Shown in pieces: positions 1-8,762 of a stretch of 64,000 nt of DNA. A program made the position numbers and the translations under genes. A model generated the notes under the pieces. It had not been told where the DNA came from and did no database searches. It was given only the letters and a program-made list of their open reading frames with translations. Each line of letters opens with the position of its first letter. The stretch's first letter is position 1. The stretch is taken from positions 1 to 64,000 of the forward strand of contig CAMLDI010000014.1 in assembly GCA_946478845.1 (NCBI GenBank). The letters run 5' to 3'. The stretch comes from an uncultured Paenibacillaceae bacterium. Its GTDB lineage: Bacteria > Bacillota > Bacilli > Aneurinibacillales > Aneurinibacillaceae.

Positions 1-2
1 GA

Positions 3-92
3 TTTAAGAAAAGCGGCATTGGCCGTGAAGGCGGTAAATACAGCCTGGAATTCTTTACTGAAGCAAAAAATGTGTGCGTAAGCCTCGTATAA
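3..92 (+). CDS. Aldehyde dehydrogenase, C-terminal end only
   Basis: The window opens inside an open frame that ends with the motif SGIGREGG followed by a Phe-rich tail and a TAA stop. This is the usual C-terminus of NAD-dependent aldehyde dehydrogenases of the betaine-aldehyde / hydroxymuconic-semialdehyde type. Only about 29 residues are visible, so the substrate cannot be read. The next gene is an extradiol catechol dioxygenase, which makes 2-hydroxymuconic semialdehyde dehydrogenase the most natural guess (inference). A terminator follows directly. Confidence 0.75.
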   Translation, partial: FKKSGIGREGGKYSLEFFTEAKNVCVSLV

Positions 93-138
93 AATCAATA
101 TATTGAATGATATTGTTGTTTCATTCGACCACCCCATT

Positions 139-173
139 ATCCTCTGCAGATTATGCAGGGGATCTTTTTTTGA
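139..173 (+). terminator. Rho-independent terminator after the dehydrogenase
   Basis: CCTCTGCA (141-148) pairs with TGCAGGGG (154-161) around a 5-base loop, and a run of T follows. It separates the dehydrogenase from the dioxygenase, so the latter probably has its own promoter. Confidence 0.75.
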
Positions 174-429
174 GCAGTTAAGTCCTTTTACGACAGAATC
201 GGTCGAATTATTATTTAAATTTTCATACGATTATGCCGTATAATATTTCTGAAAATTCCGCTATCATAAAACTATTGAAACCGTTTATACAGTATCAATC
301 ATAGAAAAAATCGCCGCAAAAATACGAGGTACCGCCTTCGACTAAAGGCTTGGGCCTAACCAAGTTTTCTTTATTGCTGAAATGACAGCGTTTGCACAAA
401 ATAGATGAGGATCAAGGAGGAATGTAAAA
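174..429. other. Leader region of the catechol dioxygenase
   Basis: No gene is visible. A small hairpin CTTGG/CCAAG (349-364) followed by TTTTCT could be a weak terminator or attenuator in the 5-prime leader. I see no recognisable regulator box. The ribosome binding site AAGGAGG is at 414-420. Confidence 0.35.
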
Positions 430-1341
430 ATGGCAGTCATGCGTTTAGGGAGAGTACAAATTAGAGTTCCCAACTGGGAAAAAAGCGTTCATTACTATAA
501 AAATGTGATTGGTTTAATTGAAACAGCCCGTGATGAAAACCATGTTTACCTGAAAGCCTGGGATGAACATGACCATCATAGCGTAATTTTAGAAAAAGCG
601 GATTCTGCTGGGTTAGATCATTTTGCCTTTAAATGTGAGACAGCAGAGGATTTAGATTATTATGAACAAAAATTAATTGAATATGGTGTTGAAGTTGACC
701 GCATTCCAGCAGGTTATCGTATTGCAGAAGGGGAAGCTGTGCGCTTCCGTGTACCAACAGGCCAAATCGTAGAATTGTACCATGAAATTGAAGTGGTTGG
801 AAATGGAATGCCTCTTGTAAATCCAGATCCATGGCCAGATGGGCTTGTGGGCATGGCTCCTCCTCGCCTTGACCATTTATTAATCAGTGGGGATGATGTG
901 GAAGGAACAACAAAATTATTCCAGGATATTTTTGATTTCCGTATCAGTGAACAATTAATTGATGAAGATGGAGAAAGTAAAATTGCTACCTGGTTATTTA
1001 AAACCAATACTCCTCATGATGTGGCAATCATTAAAGGGCCGCATGGCAAACTGCATCACATTGCCTTCTGGTTAGATGAGTGGAGTGAAATCCGTAAAGC
1101 TGCAGACCTTATGGCAAAGAATAATGTAATGATTGATGCTGGCCCTACCCGTCATGGAATTACCCGGGGGACAACCATTTACTTCTTTGACCCATCAGGC
1201 AATCGTAATGAAGTATTCTGTGGAGGGTATATTACCTATTCTGATTCACCAACCATTACCTGGACAACAGAAGATCTTGGACGAGCCATTTTCTATTTCG
1301 AACGGGAAGTGAACGAACGCTTTACCACTGTATTTTCTTAA
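430..1341 (+). CDS. Catechol 2,3-dioxygenase (extradiol, type I)
   Basis: This is a 303-residue two-domain extradiol dioxygenase of the vicinal-oxygen-chelate fold, the usual length for metapyrocatechase (XylE-type). It opens the catechol ring next to the two hydroxyls, giving 2-hydroxymuconic semialdehyde in the cytoplasm. The three Fe(II) ligands can be placed: H149 in RLDHLL, H210 in KLHHIAFW and E261 in NRNEVF, at the spacing of XylE (153/214/265). The start is fixed by AAGGAGG ten bases upstream. The upstream dehydrogenase end would act on the ring-cleavage product, so the two are probably parts of one pathway, although a terminator lies between them. The gene is monocistronic, with its own terminator. 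Confidence 0.93.
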   Translation: MAVMRLGRVQIRVPNWEKSVHYYKNVIGLIETARDENHVYLKAWDEHDHHSVILEKADSAGLDHFAFKCETAEDLDYYEQKLIEYGVEVDRIPAGYRIAEGEAVRFRVPTGQIVELYHEIEVVGNGMPLVNPDPWPDGLVGMAPPRLDHLLISGDDVEGTTKLFQDIFDFRISEQLIDEDGESKIATWLFKTNTPHDVAIIKGPHGKLHHIAFWLDEWSEIRKAADLMAKNNVMIDAGPTRHGITRGTTIYFFDPSGNRNEVFCGGYITYSDSPTITWTTEDLGRAIFYFEREVNERFTTVFS

Positions 1342-1346
1342 GCACA

Positions 1347-1387
1347 AATGCGGAGCAGGCCCAAGCCCTGTTCCGCATTATTTTTTT
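1347..1387 (+). terminator. Strong terminator after the dioxygenase
   Basis: AATGCGGAGCAGG pairs with CCCTGTTCCGCATT around a short loop (1347-1379), followed by seven T. Confidence 0.85.
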
Positions 1388-1469
1388 GAACATTTATAAG
1401 TTTAAAGGAAACGATAAAATAAGACCGTAATGTCAAAAGTTGACACGATTTGATTCATCAGCCTTCCTT

Positions 1470-2450
1470 TTAATAGGCCATTAAAGCAGAACCCCAAACA
1501 AGGCCTCCTCCAAAGGAAGTGAGCATAATTTTGTTTCCTCTTTGCAGGGTCCCATTTCGCACAGAAAGATCAAATGCCAAAGGAATGGTGGCTGATGAAT
1601 TGTTGCCGTAATATTTAATGGTTTTGATCACTTTATCATCTGGAAACGCTAGATTTCGGGATAGAGCGTCAATAATTCGTTCATTGGCCTGGTGGGGTAC
1701 AAGCCAATCGATGTCATCAATGCTGTGATTGGTGGCTTCCAGGGTTTGGCGAATGGAAGAAGACATCGATTGAATGGCCATTTTAAAGATTTTTCTTCCA
1801 TCCATATAAATTTTGTTTTTTACTCCAGCTGCTTCAGGATTTGGATAACGGCTACCTCCCCCAGGTACATATAAACTAGTAAAGTGTTCACCGTCGCTTT
1901 GAATGGTTGAGTAAAGAAGTCCTTTTGGAGAATCCCCTTCTTCTCTAGAAACCACCCAGGCGCCTGCTCCATCACTAAAGAGAATACTGGAAGAACGATG
2001 GGTATAATCAGTCAATTTGGTTAAAGTATCGGCACCAATAATTAATCCATGGCGAAAAGCCCCAGAACGGATATATTTTTCACCAATATCCACTACAGCA
2101 AGGAAACCGGCACAGGCGGCTGAGACATCTAAAGAAAGAATGGAATGGCATCCTAACCGATGCTGTAATTGATTAGCTACAGAAGGAAAAGGGTGGTCCG
2201 GGGTAACTGTAGCCACCAGAATAAAGTCTAAATCTTCCGGTTGTAAACCAGCATCTTGTAAAGCAGATAAAGATGCATAATAGGCTAAATCAGATGTGGC
2301 TTCTTCCCCTGTGGTGATTCTTCGTTCCGCTATTCCAGTCCGGGTCATAATCCATTCATTAGACGTATCCATGATTTTTTCCAAATCTGCATTGGTCATC
2401 CTTTTTTCAGGGACATAGGACCCGGTTCCTGCAATACCCATTTTGAACAT
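1470..2450 (-). CDS. fabH: Beta-ketoacyl-ACP synthase III (FabH), FabHA-like
   Basis: FabH condenses an acyl-CoA primer with malonyl-ACP to start fatty acid synthesis (type II FAS, cytosol). In Bacillus it prefers branched primers. The protein has 326 residues when begun at the ATG at 2450, which has AAAGGAG seven bases upstream; an in-frame ATG 13 codons earlier has no such site. The catalytic triad is visible: C113 in SAACAGF, H253 in VPHQAN and N283 in YGNNSSA. A FapR operator lies about 140 bp upstream over the promoter, so malonyl-CoA probably controls expression. A second, divergent fabH lies at 19298-20305. The gene is isolated from other fab genes. Confidence 0.93.
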   Translation of the reverse strand: MFKMGIAGTGSYVPEKRMTNADLEKIMDTSNEWIMTRTGIAERRITTGEEATSDLAYYASLSALQDAGLQPEDLDFILVATVTPDHPFPSVANQLQHRLGCHSILSLDVSAACAGFLAVVDIGEKYIRSGAFRHGLIIGADTLTKLTDYTHRSSSILFSDGAGAWVVSREEGDSPKGLLYSTIQSDGEHFTSLYVPGGGSRYPNPEAAGVKNKIYMDGRKIFKMAIQSMSSSIRQTLEATNHSIDDIDWLVPHQANERIIDALSRNLAFPDDKVIKTIKYYGNNSSATIPLAFDLSVRNGTLQRGNKIMLTSFGGGLVWGSALMAY

Positions 2451-2577
2451 GACACATCTCCTTTCCTCTTTAGCAATAGACAAATCCATAAGGAAGAAGT
2501 CCTCACTTAATAATTATTTAATAATTCTGTTAATTAATGAAAATACCTTTATAAAGAATTATCCCCATTCTTCAATA

Positions 2578-2611
2578 ATTATAGCACTAACTATTAGTAC
2601 CTAGTACTAAT
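2578..2611 (-). promoter_or_regulatory. FapR operator with -10 box, upstream of fabH
   Basis: The 19-mer ATTAGTACCTAGTACTAAT at 2593-2611 is a near-perfect match to the known FapR palindrome of Bacillus (TTAGTACCTnnTACTAA). A TATAAT -10 box reads on the minus strand at 2578-2583, so the operator covers the -35/spacer region. FapR releases DNA when malonyl-CoA rises. Confidence 0.9.
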
Positions 2612-2657
2612 TTTTTAGAGGAATTATCCCCCTTTTGTAGATTTCAGGGGAAATACG

Positions 2658-3371
2658 TCATAAAAGCCGGCGATTCCTTCTTAACAGCATGTAAGAAAGA
2701 CAGAAAACCAGCACGATATAAATCGTACTATGGATGAAAGGCAAGAATAATTGCCAATTGATTGTCGTCCCATTCCAATTCATTAGAACCTCAACCATGT
2801 TATAAGCAGGGGGAAAAAAATAAAAAAGGAAAGCATAGTCTTCTACAACAAATGGTGTTAAGGCAATATACACAAAGGAAGCCACCTGGACCATGGCTAA
2901 TCCTCCAAAGGATGTAATTAGGGATTTGACTAAATCCCGTTGGAATAAAGTAGCCAAAGCAATACCTAAAAGTGAGACAAGCAAATGGTGCAATAGGCAA
3001 AGAAATCCGACCTTAAATGTAAGGGGTTCATCTAAAAGGTTAAACAAAATGGGGTAGAGAAAAGAGATTAGGGTTAGACCTGCGGCGATCATAAACAAAG
3101 TCATCAGTTTTGCCCCGTAGTTGAGGCGAAAACTTTTGCTGTGAATAAGGGTTAATTGATGTTGCACAGAATCTTCTATAGCCAAAAAGCCTAGGCTAAT
3201 CCAGGCAATGATGAAATATAAGGCAGTGGCAGTCACCGCATAGCTATCGATTGCAGGGTTTGGCCGATATGCATAAAAGACAATAATGAATATTAAAAAA
3301 GTGGCAACAGGAGGAAAGGAACGGTAGGAACGAAGATAGTATGTAAAGTAATAGTGAATTAAATGGGCCAT
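2658..3371 (-). CDS. ABC transporter permease, ABC-2 type
   Basis: A hydrophobic protein of about 237 residues with roughly six membrane segments and no long extracellular domain. The start at 3371 (MAHLIHYY) is preferred because AAAGGAG lies nine bases upstream. It begins two bases after the stop of the ATPase gene, so the two are translated as one unit. It is presumably the membrane half of an exporter with 3374-4261. The substrate is unknown. It ends with a basic, Arg-rich tail. Confidence 0.8.
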   Translation of the reverse strand: MAHLIHYYFTYYLRSYRSFPPVATFLIFIIVFYAYRPNPAIDSYAVTATALYFIIAWISLGFLAIEDSVQHQLTLIHSKSFRLNYGAKLMTLFMIAAGLTLISFLYPILFNLLDEPLTFKVGFLCLLHHLLVSLLGIALATLFQRDLVKSLITSFGGLAMVQVASFVYIALTPFVVEDYAFLFYFFPPAYNMVEVLMNWNGTTINWQLFLPFIHSTIYIVLVFCLSYMLLRRNRRLL

Positions 3372-3373
3372 TT

Positions 3374-4261
3374 TTAACTTTCTCCTTTTGTTTTCGTCCA
3401 TTCTAGAAGGGGTTCGTAATAATAGACAGACCGAATTGAAGCCCCTGTTTGCAATAAAAAGAGAAGGACATGATCGCTTTGGTTAGGACTGATATGTAGC
3501 TCCAAATAGCCATTTTCTCTATATAGGTTTTGGATTGCCCCTTTCTGGATCAAGGAAAAATCCATCTGGTTTTCTTTTGGAATGGTTGCTTTGATAACCA
3601 TAGAGGGCTCATGCAAATCTTCAGCCATACGGTCGATATGGATCCTACCGTTTTTCAATACAATAAATCGATCGACTAGATTTAACAATGAAGGCTCATG
3701 AACGGATAAAACAAGGGTGATCCCCTGTTGTTTTAAATCTTGTAAAATATGCAGAAAATCTTTTTGGGATTGTGCATCCAAACCAGAGAATGGCTCATCT
3801 AATATAAGCACATCAGGTGGGGTTAAAATAGCCTGCATAATGGCTACTTTTTGTACCATCCCCTTTGAAAAACTGTCCATTCTTTGCCTGGATGCCTGTT
3901 CCAATTGAAATAAAGTAAGCAATTCCCCAATTCGTTGTTTTAAAAAAGGGAGAGGCAGCCCATGTATTTTTCCCATATGAAACAAATATTCTACCGGAGT
4001 AAAACGGAGATGTCTTGGAAACCCATCTGGAACATAGCCAATTTCAATTTTTTTGGCCTGGATTACCTTTCCTCTGTTTGGCAGTGCCAATCCTGCAATG
4101 ATTCGTAATAAGGTGCTTTTACCTGAACCATTGGCGCCAAGAATCGCCAGGCTTTGCCCTTGATATATCGTGAGGGAAAGGTCCAGGATGATTTTTTCTT
4201 TATAGTTTTTTTTGATGGATTTCAGTTCCACAAGGGAGTTCAAAAGGATCACCTGATTCAT
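3374..4261 (-). CDS. ABC transporter ATP-binding protein
   Basis: About 295 residues. Walker A is GANGSGKST near residue 41, a degenerate signature FSKGMVQK precedes Walker B ILDEPFSGLD, and the H-loop is SVHEPS. The last ~90 residues form an accessory domain as in many drug or bacteriocin exporters of Bacilli. The start is uncertain: the ATG at 4261 has no good ribosome site, while a TTG seven codons in (4243) has AGGTGAT four bases upstream. It is the first gene of a two-gene minus-strand operon with the permease at 2658-3371, and is divergent from rocF. Confidence 0.85.
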   Translation of the reverse strand: MNQVILLNSLVELKSIKKNYKEKIILDLSLTIYQGQSLAILGANGSGKSTLLRIIAGLALPNRGKVIQAKKIEIGYVPDGFPRHLRFTPVEYLFHMGKIHGLPLPFLKQRIGELLTLFQLEQASRQRMDSFSKGMVQKVAIMQAILTPPDVLILDEPFSGLDAQSQKDFLHILQDLKQQGITLVLSVHEPSLLNLVDRFIVLKNGRIHIDRMAEDLHEPSMVIKATIPKENQMDFSLIQKGAIQNLYRENGYLELHISPNQSDHVLLFLLQTGASIRSVYYYEPLLEWTKTKGES

Positions 4262-4349
4262 TTAATTGAAGTAACCTTATTATCCATTATTTTAGCAAAA
4301 AGCCTGAATAACATAAATCATAATCATATAAAAGAGAGGATGATTCCCG

Positions 4350-5261
4350 ATGAATTCTTCATTAAATCATAATATTGGGTTAATCGGTGTTCCCATGGAT
4401 CTTGGTGCTGATCGTCGGGGAGTGGATATGGGACCCAGTGCCATTCGGTATGCAGGGTTGCAGGAGCGATTGGAGAAACTGGGCTATATGATTCATGATG
4501 AAGGGGATCTGGTGGTGCAACGGCCAAAACAATATCACACATCTGGCACTCATTTAAAGTATTTGGGTGAAATCGCCAGGGTGAACACCGAATTGCGGGA
4601 TGTTGTTTCCCAACAAATAGAAAAGGGGCATTTTCCTCTGGTGATTGGCGGAGACCATAGCATTGCCATTGGAACTCTGTCAGGGGTAATGCAACATCAG
4701 AAAAATACAGGTGTCATCTGGTATGATGCCCATGGGGATATTAATACAGGGGATACATCTCCATCGGGGAATATCCATGGAATGCCCCTGGCGATTGGGT
4801 TAGGCATTGGCCATCCTGTCCTTACCGCGATTAGAGGAAATAAGGCCCCCCTTCGTCCAGAAAATATTGTAATTATTGGGGCGCGTTCCCTTGATCCCGG
4901 GGAAAAAAAGTTTTTAAAGGAAATAGGAATCAAAGTTTATACCATGCATGAAATTGATCGCCTTGGCATGTCTCGGGTAATGGATGAAGCCCTGGATCTC
5001 GTATCAAAGAGAACGGATGGGGTTCATTTAAGTTTGGACCTGGATGCTTTAGATCCCCATGATGCACCAGGTGTGGGCACACCGGTAATGGGGGGGATTA
5101 GTTATAGAGAAAGCCATCTTGCCATGGAAATGGTTGCAGAACGTTGTGTGTTAACCAGTGCTGAATTTGTTGAAGTGAATCCCATATTAGATGAAATGAA
5201 TCGAACGGCAAAAATTGCTGTCGAATTAATGGGTTCCGTATTGGGTGAAAAATTACTATAA
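4350..5261 (+). CDS. rocF: Arginase
   Basis: Arginase hydrolyses L-arginine to ornithine and urea with a binuclear Mn centre. The protein has 303 residues, the usual length. The metal ligands are all present: H103 in GGDHS, D126, H128 and D130 in DAHGD, and D230 and D232 in SLDLDALDP. The SPSGNIHGMP loop that binds the arginine side chain is also there. It stands directly upstream of sigW, as rocF does in B. subtilis, but is not joined to rocD/rocE here. The ribosome site GAGAGGATG is moderate. Confidence 0.95.
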   Translation: MNSSLNHNIGLIGVPMDLGADRRGVDMGPSAIRYAGLQERLEKLGYMIHDEGDLVVQRPKQYHTSGTHLKYLGEIARVNTELRDVVSQQIEKGHFPLVIGGDHSIAIGTLSGVMQHQKNTGVIWYDAHGDINTGDTSPSGNIHGMPLAIGLGIGHPVLTAIRGNKAPLRPENIVIIGARSLDPGEKKFLKEIGIKVYTMHEIDRLGMSRVMDEALDLVSKRTDGVHLSLDLDALDPHDAPGVGTPVMGGISYRESHLAMEMVAERCVLTSAEFVEVNPILDEMNRTAKIAVELMGSVLGEKLL

Positions 5262-5267
5262 TTATTT

Positions 5268-5293
5268 TGAAACCATGTACACCAATCTGCGTA
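5268..5293 (+). promoter_or_regulatory. SigW autoregulatory promoter
   Basis: TGAAAC at 5268-5273 and CGTA at 5290-5293, exactly 16 bases apart, match the known SigW consensus (TGAAAC-N16-CGTA). It sits 34 bases before the sigW start, which implies autoregulation as in B. subtilis. Confidence 0.9.
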
Positions 5294-5327
5294 GATAAAT
5301 ATATAAGAGAGACTGGGGTTAAAAATT

Positions 5328-5897
5328 GTGGATAACGATCGTACGGAGCAACGGATAATCCAGAAGGCGAAGGAAGGAGACCGCACAGCCTTTGCTGAGT
5401 TGGTCGATTTATATAAAAATCGGGTGTACCACATTTCTTACCGAATGTTGGGGAATCGGCAAGAGGCAGAGGATGTGGCTCAAGAGACATTTATCAGGGT
5501 TTATAACAATTTGGATTCCTATAACCCACAATATAAATTCTCAACCTGGATTTATCGAATTGCAACGAATTTAAGCATTGATTTTATTCGGAGAAGAAAG
5601 CAAAACCTTTCCCTGGATGCGGATATTTCTGGAGCTGATGGGTTAGACTGGCATGATCGATTCCCTGATACGGGTAATGGTCCAGAAGAGGAAGTGCTTG
5701 CCGATGAATTTCAAAATGAAGTGCAGGGCGCGATTATGGATTTAAATCCGAAATACCGTTCTGTGATGGTTTTAAGGTACATTCAAGATTTAAGTTTACA
5801 AGAGATTAGTGAAACGGTACAACTGCCTGTTTCAACCATTAAAACCCGCATTCATCGCGGACGAGAAGCCCTGCGGAAAAAATTGCGGTTCTTATAA
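5328..5897 (+). CDS. sigW: ECF sigma factor SigW (envelope stress)
   Basis: A 189-residue ECF sigma factor with region 2 (LVDLYKNRVYHISYRMLGNR, then AEDVAQETFIRVY) and region 4 (LSLQEISETVQLPVSTIKTRIHRGR). It directs genes for resistance to antibiotics and peptides that damage the membrane. The identity as SigW rests on the high likeness of regions 2 and 4, on gene order rocF-sigW-rsiW-cdaA and on the consensus SigW promoter upstream. The start is a GTG at 5328 following a weak AGAGACTGGGG site. The anti-sigma gene follows 21 bases later. Confidence 0.93.
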   Translation: MDNDRTEQRIIQKAKEGDRTAFAELVDLYKNRVYHISYRMLGNRQEAEDVAQETFIRVYNNLDSYNPQYKFSTWIYRIATNLSIDFIRRRKQNLSLDADISGADGLDWHDRFPDTGNGPEEEVLADEFQNEVQGAIMDLNPKYRSVMVLRYIQDLSLQEISETVQLPVSTIKTRIHRGREALRKKLRFL

Positions 5898-5918
5898 AAG
5901 AGGGAAAGGAGTGAAACA

Positions 5919-6539
5919 ATGACGTGTCATGATATGAATGATCTTATCCATGGTCACTTAGATGGGGATTTAACGGAAGCCCAGGAACACCAATTGCGTG
6001 ACCATATCCAGTCCTGTCCAGAATGTAAGCGAAATTTAAGAGAATTAAAGAAATCCATGGCTCTCGTCCAAAGCCTTTCCCATACCCATGCTCCTGAAGG
6101 GTTTACAGAAAGGGTAATGGCAGCACTCCCTCCAGAACAGCCGAAGAAAAGGAAGATTGATTGGAAAAAACGATTATTAAAACAACCTTTCCTTGTTGCA
6201 GCTTCCTTATTTGTCCTTCTTATGACAGGTAGCATGTTTTCTGCCTGGTCACAGGGCCAGAATCAATTTCAGGTTTCAACTCCCCATCAACAAAATTTAA
6301 TTATAGATGAGGCAAATAATACTGTGATCGTACCGAAAGGGCAGAAAGTGGAAGGAGATATTGAAGTACGCAATGGCACCATTAATGTTGAAGGAGAAGT
6401 CACAGGAAATGTAGTGGCCATCAATGGAGACGTTGTAAGGGCTTCTACAGCTCACATTAGTGGGGAAGTGGAAGAAATCCATGTTGTATTACAATGGATT
6501 TGGTATAATACAAAAAAAATAGCAAACTTCTTTTTCTAA
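5919..6539 (+). CDS. rsiW: Anti-sigma-W factor RsiW
   Basis: A 206-residue single-pass membrane protein. The N-terminal zinc-binding anti-sigma motif (H29-x3-C33-x2-C36) holds SigW in the cytoplasm, one transmembrane helix lies at about 87-107, and the outer part is about 95 residues of repeating polar strands. In B. subtilis it is cut by PrsW, RasP and ClpXP under stress. A good ribosome site (GGAAAGGAG) precedes it. It is co-transcribed with sigW, and a terminator follows. Confidence 0.92.
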   Translation: MTCHDMNDLIHGHLDGDLTEAQEHQLRDHIQSCPECKRNLRELKKSMALVQSLSHTHAPEGFTERVMAALPPEQPKKRKIDWKKRLLKQPFLVAASLFVLLMTGSMFSAWSQGQNQFQVSTPHQQNLIIDEANNTVIVPKGQKVEGDIEVRNGTINVEGEVTGNVVAINGDVVRASTAHISGEVEEIHVVLQWIWYNTKKIANFFF

Positions 6540-6571
6540 AATGCGTAGAACCTGCGATGAATTCGTGGCCA

Positions 6572-6596
6572 GGCACGGTAATCCCGTGTCTTTTTT
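6572..6596 (+). terminator. Terminator of sigW-rsiW
   Basis: GGCACGG (6572-6578) pairs with CCGTGTC (6584-6590, one G-T) around a five-base loop, with six T after it. Confidence 0.8.
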
Positions 6597-6623
6597 GATT
6601 AGTTGTGGAAAACAAGCTATACT
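6595..6623 (+). promoter_or_regulatory. SigA-type promoter of the cdaA-cdaR-glmM operon
   Basis: TTGATT (6595-6600), a 17-base spacer, then TATACT (6618-6623). It starts inside the T-tract of the preceding terminator and lies 57 bases before cdaA. Confidence 0.65.
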
Positions 6624-6679
6624 AGAAGAGAAAGTGAGTGCGGAAATAGACCTCCAATCTCAAAGGAGGATAGGGATAT

Positions 6680-7498
6680 ATGGAGGATTTAACAGGTAAT
6701 TTCCTGACCTATGTACTAAATACGGTAGATGTTATTATCGTATCTTATATTATCTATAAGTTTATCCTGTTATTGCGAGGAACCCGTGCCCTGCAACTCT
6801 TTAAGGGTATCATGGTGATTGTTGCTGCCATGTTATTAAGTTCATGGTTGCAATTGCGCACATTGCAATGGTTAATGGATAAAGCTTTTACTTATGGGGT
6901 TTTTGCTATTTTAATTATTTTCCAACCGGAATTGCGCCGTGCATTAGAGCATATTGGACGGGGGAAAATCTTTTCTCGCAGTTCCAATTCCGATTCTTCC
7001 GGGATGTCTAAAATGGTAGACGATATTATTACTGCCACCTATTATATGGCGAAACGGAGGATTGGGGCTTTAATTGTCTTTGAAAGAGAGACAGGCCTTA
7101 CCGATTATATTGAAACAGGTATTCCTCTAGAGTCTAAAAATAGTTCTCAATTGTTAATTAATATTTTTATTCCCAATACCCCTCTTCATGATGGGGCGGT
7201 GATTATGCGTGGGGATCAAGTCATGGCAGCAGCCTGTTATTTGCCCTTATCGGAAAATCCCGCTATTTCAAAAGAGCTAGGAACACGGCACCGTGCCGCT
7301 ATTGGAATTAGTGAAGTGTCAGATGGAATCTCCCTGGTGGTTTCTGAAGAAACAGGCCAGGTTTCCGTGGCCATTAACGGAGAAATTCGCAGAGATTTAT
7401 CGGAAGATAACCTGCGGGAGTTTCTGCTGGGAAAATTAGTGCCTCAGACCAAATCCACGCCAACACTCTGGCAACGGAAGGTGAAGAGAAATGGATAA
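6680..7498 (+). CDS. cdaA: Diadenylate cyclase CdaA (c-di-AMP synthase)
   Basis: Makes c-di-AMP from two ATP at the membrane. This messenger controls potassium and osmolyte balance and cell wall homeostasis. The 272 residues comprise three N-terminal membrane helices (about 12-32, 40-56 and 72-82) and a DAC domain with both catalytic motifs, DGA at 171-173 and RHR at 203-205. AAAGGAGG lies upstream. The cdaR start overlaps its end by 8 bp and glmM follows, the conserved arrangement in Firmicutes in which CdaR and GlmM both modulate CdaA. Confidence 0.96.
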   Translation: MEDLTGNFLTYVLNTVDVIIVSYIIYKFILLLRGTRALQLFKGIMVIVAAMLLSSWLQLRTLQWLMDKAFTYGVFAILIIFQPELRRALEHIGRGKIFSRSSNSDSSGMSKMVDDIITATYYMAKRRIGALIVFERETGLTDYIETGIPLESKNSSQLLINIFIPNTPLHDGAVIMRGDQVMAAACYLPLSENPAISKELGTRHRAAIGISEVSDGISLVVSEETGQVSVAINGEIRRDLSEDNLREFLLGKLVPQTKSTPTLWQRKVKRNG

Positions 7499-8705
7499 AT
7501 GGCTGAAGAATAATAACGTAGTAAAAGTTCTTTCTCTGGTACTGGCCATTATGTTGTGGATGGTTGTCAATATTAATCAAAATCCCAATGCTGTTGGCGG
7601 CCAGCAAATATCAACGAAGATTGATCAGGTTCAGTTGCAGGCCATTTATGATGAAAATAAATATTTTGTGACCATGCCATCAACAGTACAGGTAGAAATC
7701 AAAGGGTCTTCTGATTACTTTACCCTTCCGTCTTGGGTTACCGGCAAAAATAACTATAAGGTATATGTAGATTTATCCTCATTAAAAAAAGGAGCCTATA
7801 CTGTGCCTGTACAATTTAAAGGATTTCCTTTTGGCGCGGAAGTCGTTTCTGAGCCGAAAACCGTACAAGTTATCATTGAAGAAGCTAAGAAAGTGGAAAA
7901 AACGGTACAGGTCGAATTGATTGGGAAAGTAAAAGAAGGGTTTGTCCGGGGAGAAGTTGCTGTTAAACCGGGAACCGTCATGGTCAGTGTACCGGAAAGC
8001 AAAGTACAGGACCTGGCAGCTGTACAAGCCATTGTGAATGTGGAAGGCGCTACGGATAATATTGATAAAACTGTTGAATTGAAAGCTGTTGATAAAAATG
8101 GGCAGCCTATTCGCGCCAAGATTAATCCAAAAAATGTTGACGTAGCCATTCCTGTTACATTACCTTATAAATCAGTACCCCTGGAATTGGATTATACAGG
8201 CAGCCCCCCTGATGGGATTGTTATTAGCAGCATTGTGATGAATCCAGCAACCATTACGGTTTATGGGCCAAAAGATTTGCTTTTGGATTTGAGTGCTTAC
8301 ATGGGTCCAACCCTTGATTTAAGCCGCTTTTCAGCAGATGATACAATGAAAATGAAAATTCCTTTGTATAATCAATTTTCAAAAACAGATCCAGATACTG
8401 TTGAAATTACCGTCCATGTTTCAACAGCTGTATCTAACAATGCCATGGACATTCCAATTAAAATTGTTAATTTGCCTCAGGGAAGAACAGCTACCATTTC
8501 AAAACCTGGGCCCACTCTTCATGTGCAGTTGCAAGGAACTGCTGAAAACCTGGCCAAGTTAACAAAGGATGATATTGAGGCAACCATAGATGGTAGTAAG
8601 TTAGGTATTGGAGAACAGAATGTGGTCATTAAAGTAAAGGCTCCATACACAATGAAAGTAATGAACTCCCAGGAAAGTCTAAAAGCAGTAGTCTTGATTA
8701 AGTAA
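7491..8705 (+). CDS. cdaR: CdaA regulatory protein CdaR (YbbR domains)
   Basis: A 404-residue membrane-anchored protein with one N-terminal helix (about 9-25) and an extracellular part that I read as four YbbR-type repeats. These start near residues 60, 145, 225 and 310, each with the pattern of a hydrophobic strand, a P-x-T-V-x-V core and an acidic turn. It binds CdaA and tunes c-di-AMP production. It is somewhat shorter than the B. subtilis protein. The start codon lies inside cdaA, so translation is coupled. Confidence 0.93.
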   Translation: MDKWLKNNNVVKVLSLVLAIMLWMVVNINQNPNAVGGQQISTKIDQVQLQAIYDENKYFVTMPSTVQVEIKGSSDYFTLPSWVTGKNNYKVYVDLSSLKKGAYTVPVQFKGFPFGAEVVSEPKTVQVIIEEAKKVEKTVQVELIGKVKEGFVRGEVAVKPGTVMVSVPESKVQDLAAVQAIVNVEGATDNIDKTVELKAVDKNGQPIRAKINPKNVDVAIPVTLPYKSVPLELDYTGSPPDGIVISSIVMNPATITVYGPKDLLLDLSAYMGPTLDLSRFSADDTMKMKIPLYNQFSKTDPDTVEITVHVSTAVSNNAMDIPIKIVNLPQGRTATISKPGPTLHVQLQGTAENLAKLTKDDIEATIDGSKLGIGEQNVVIKVKAPYTMKVMNSQESLKAVVLIK

Positions 8706-8762
8706 GTGAGTATTATGGATTTGAATTGAGGTCTGTTAGATCGAGAGGAGAGTTTTAAGGAC

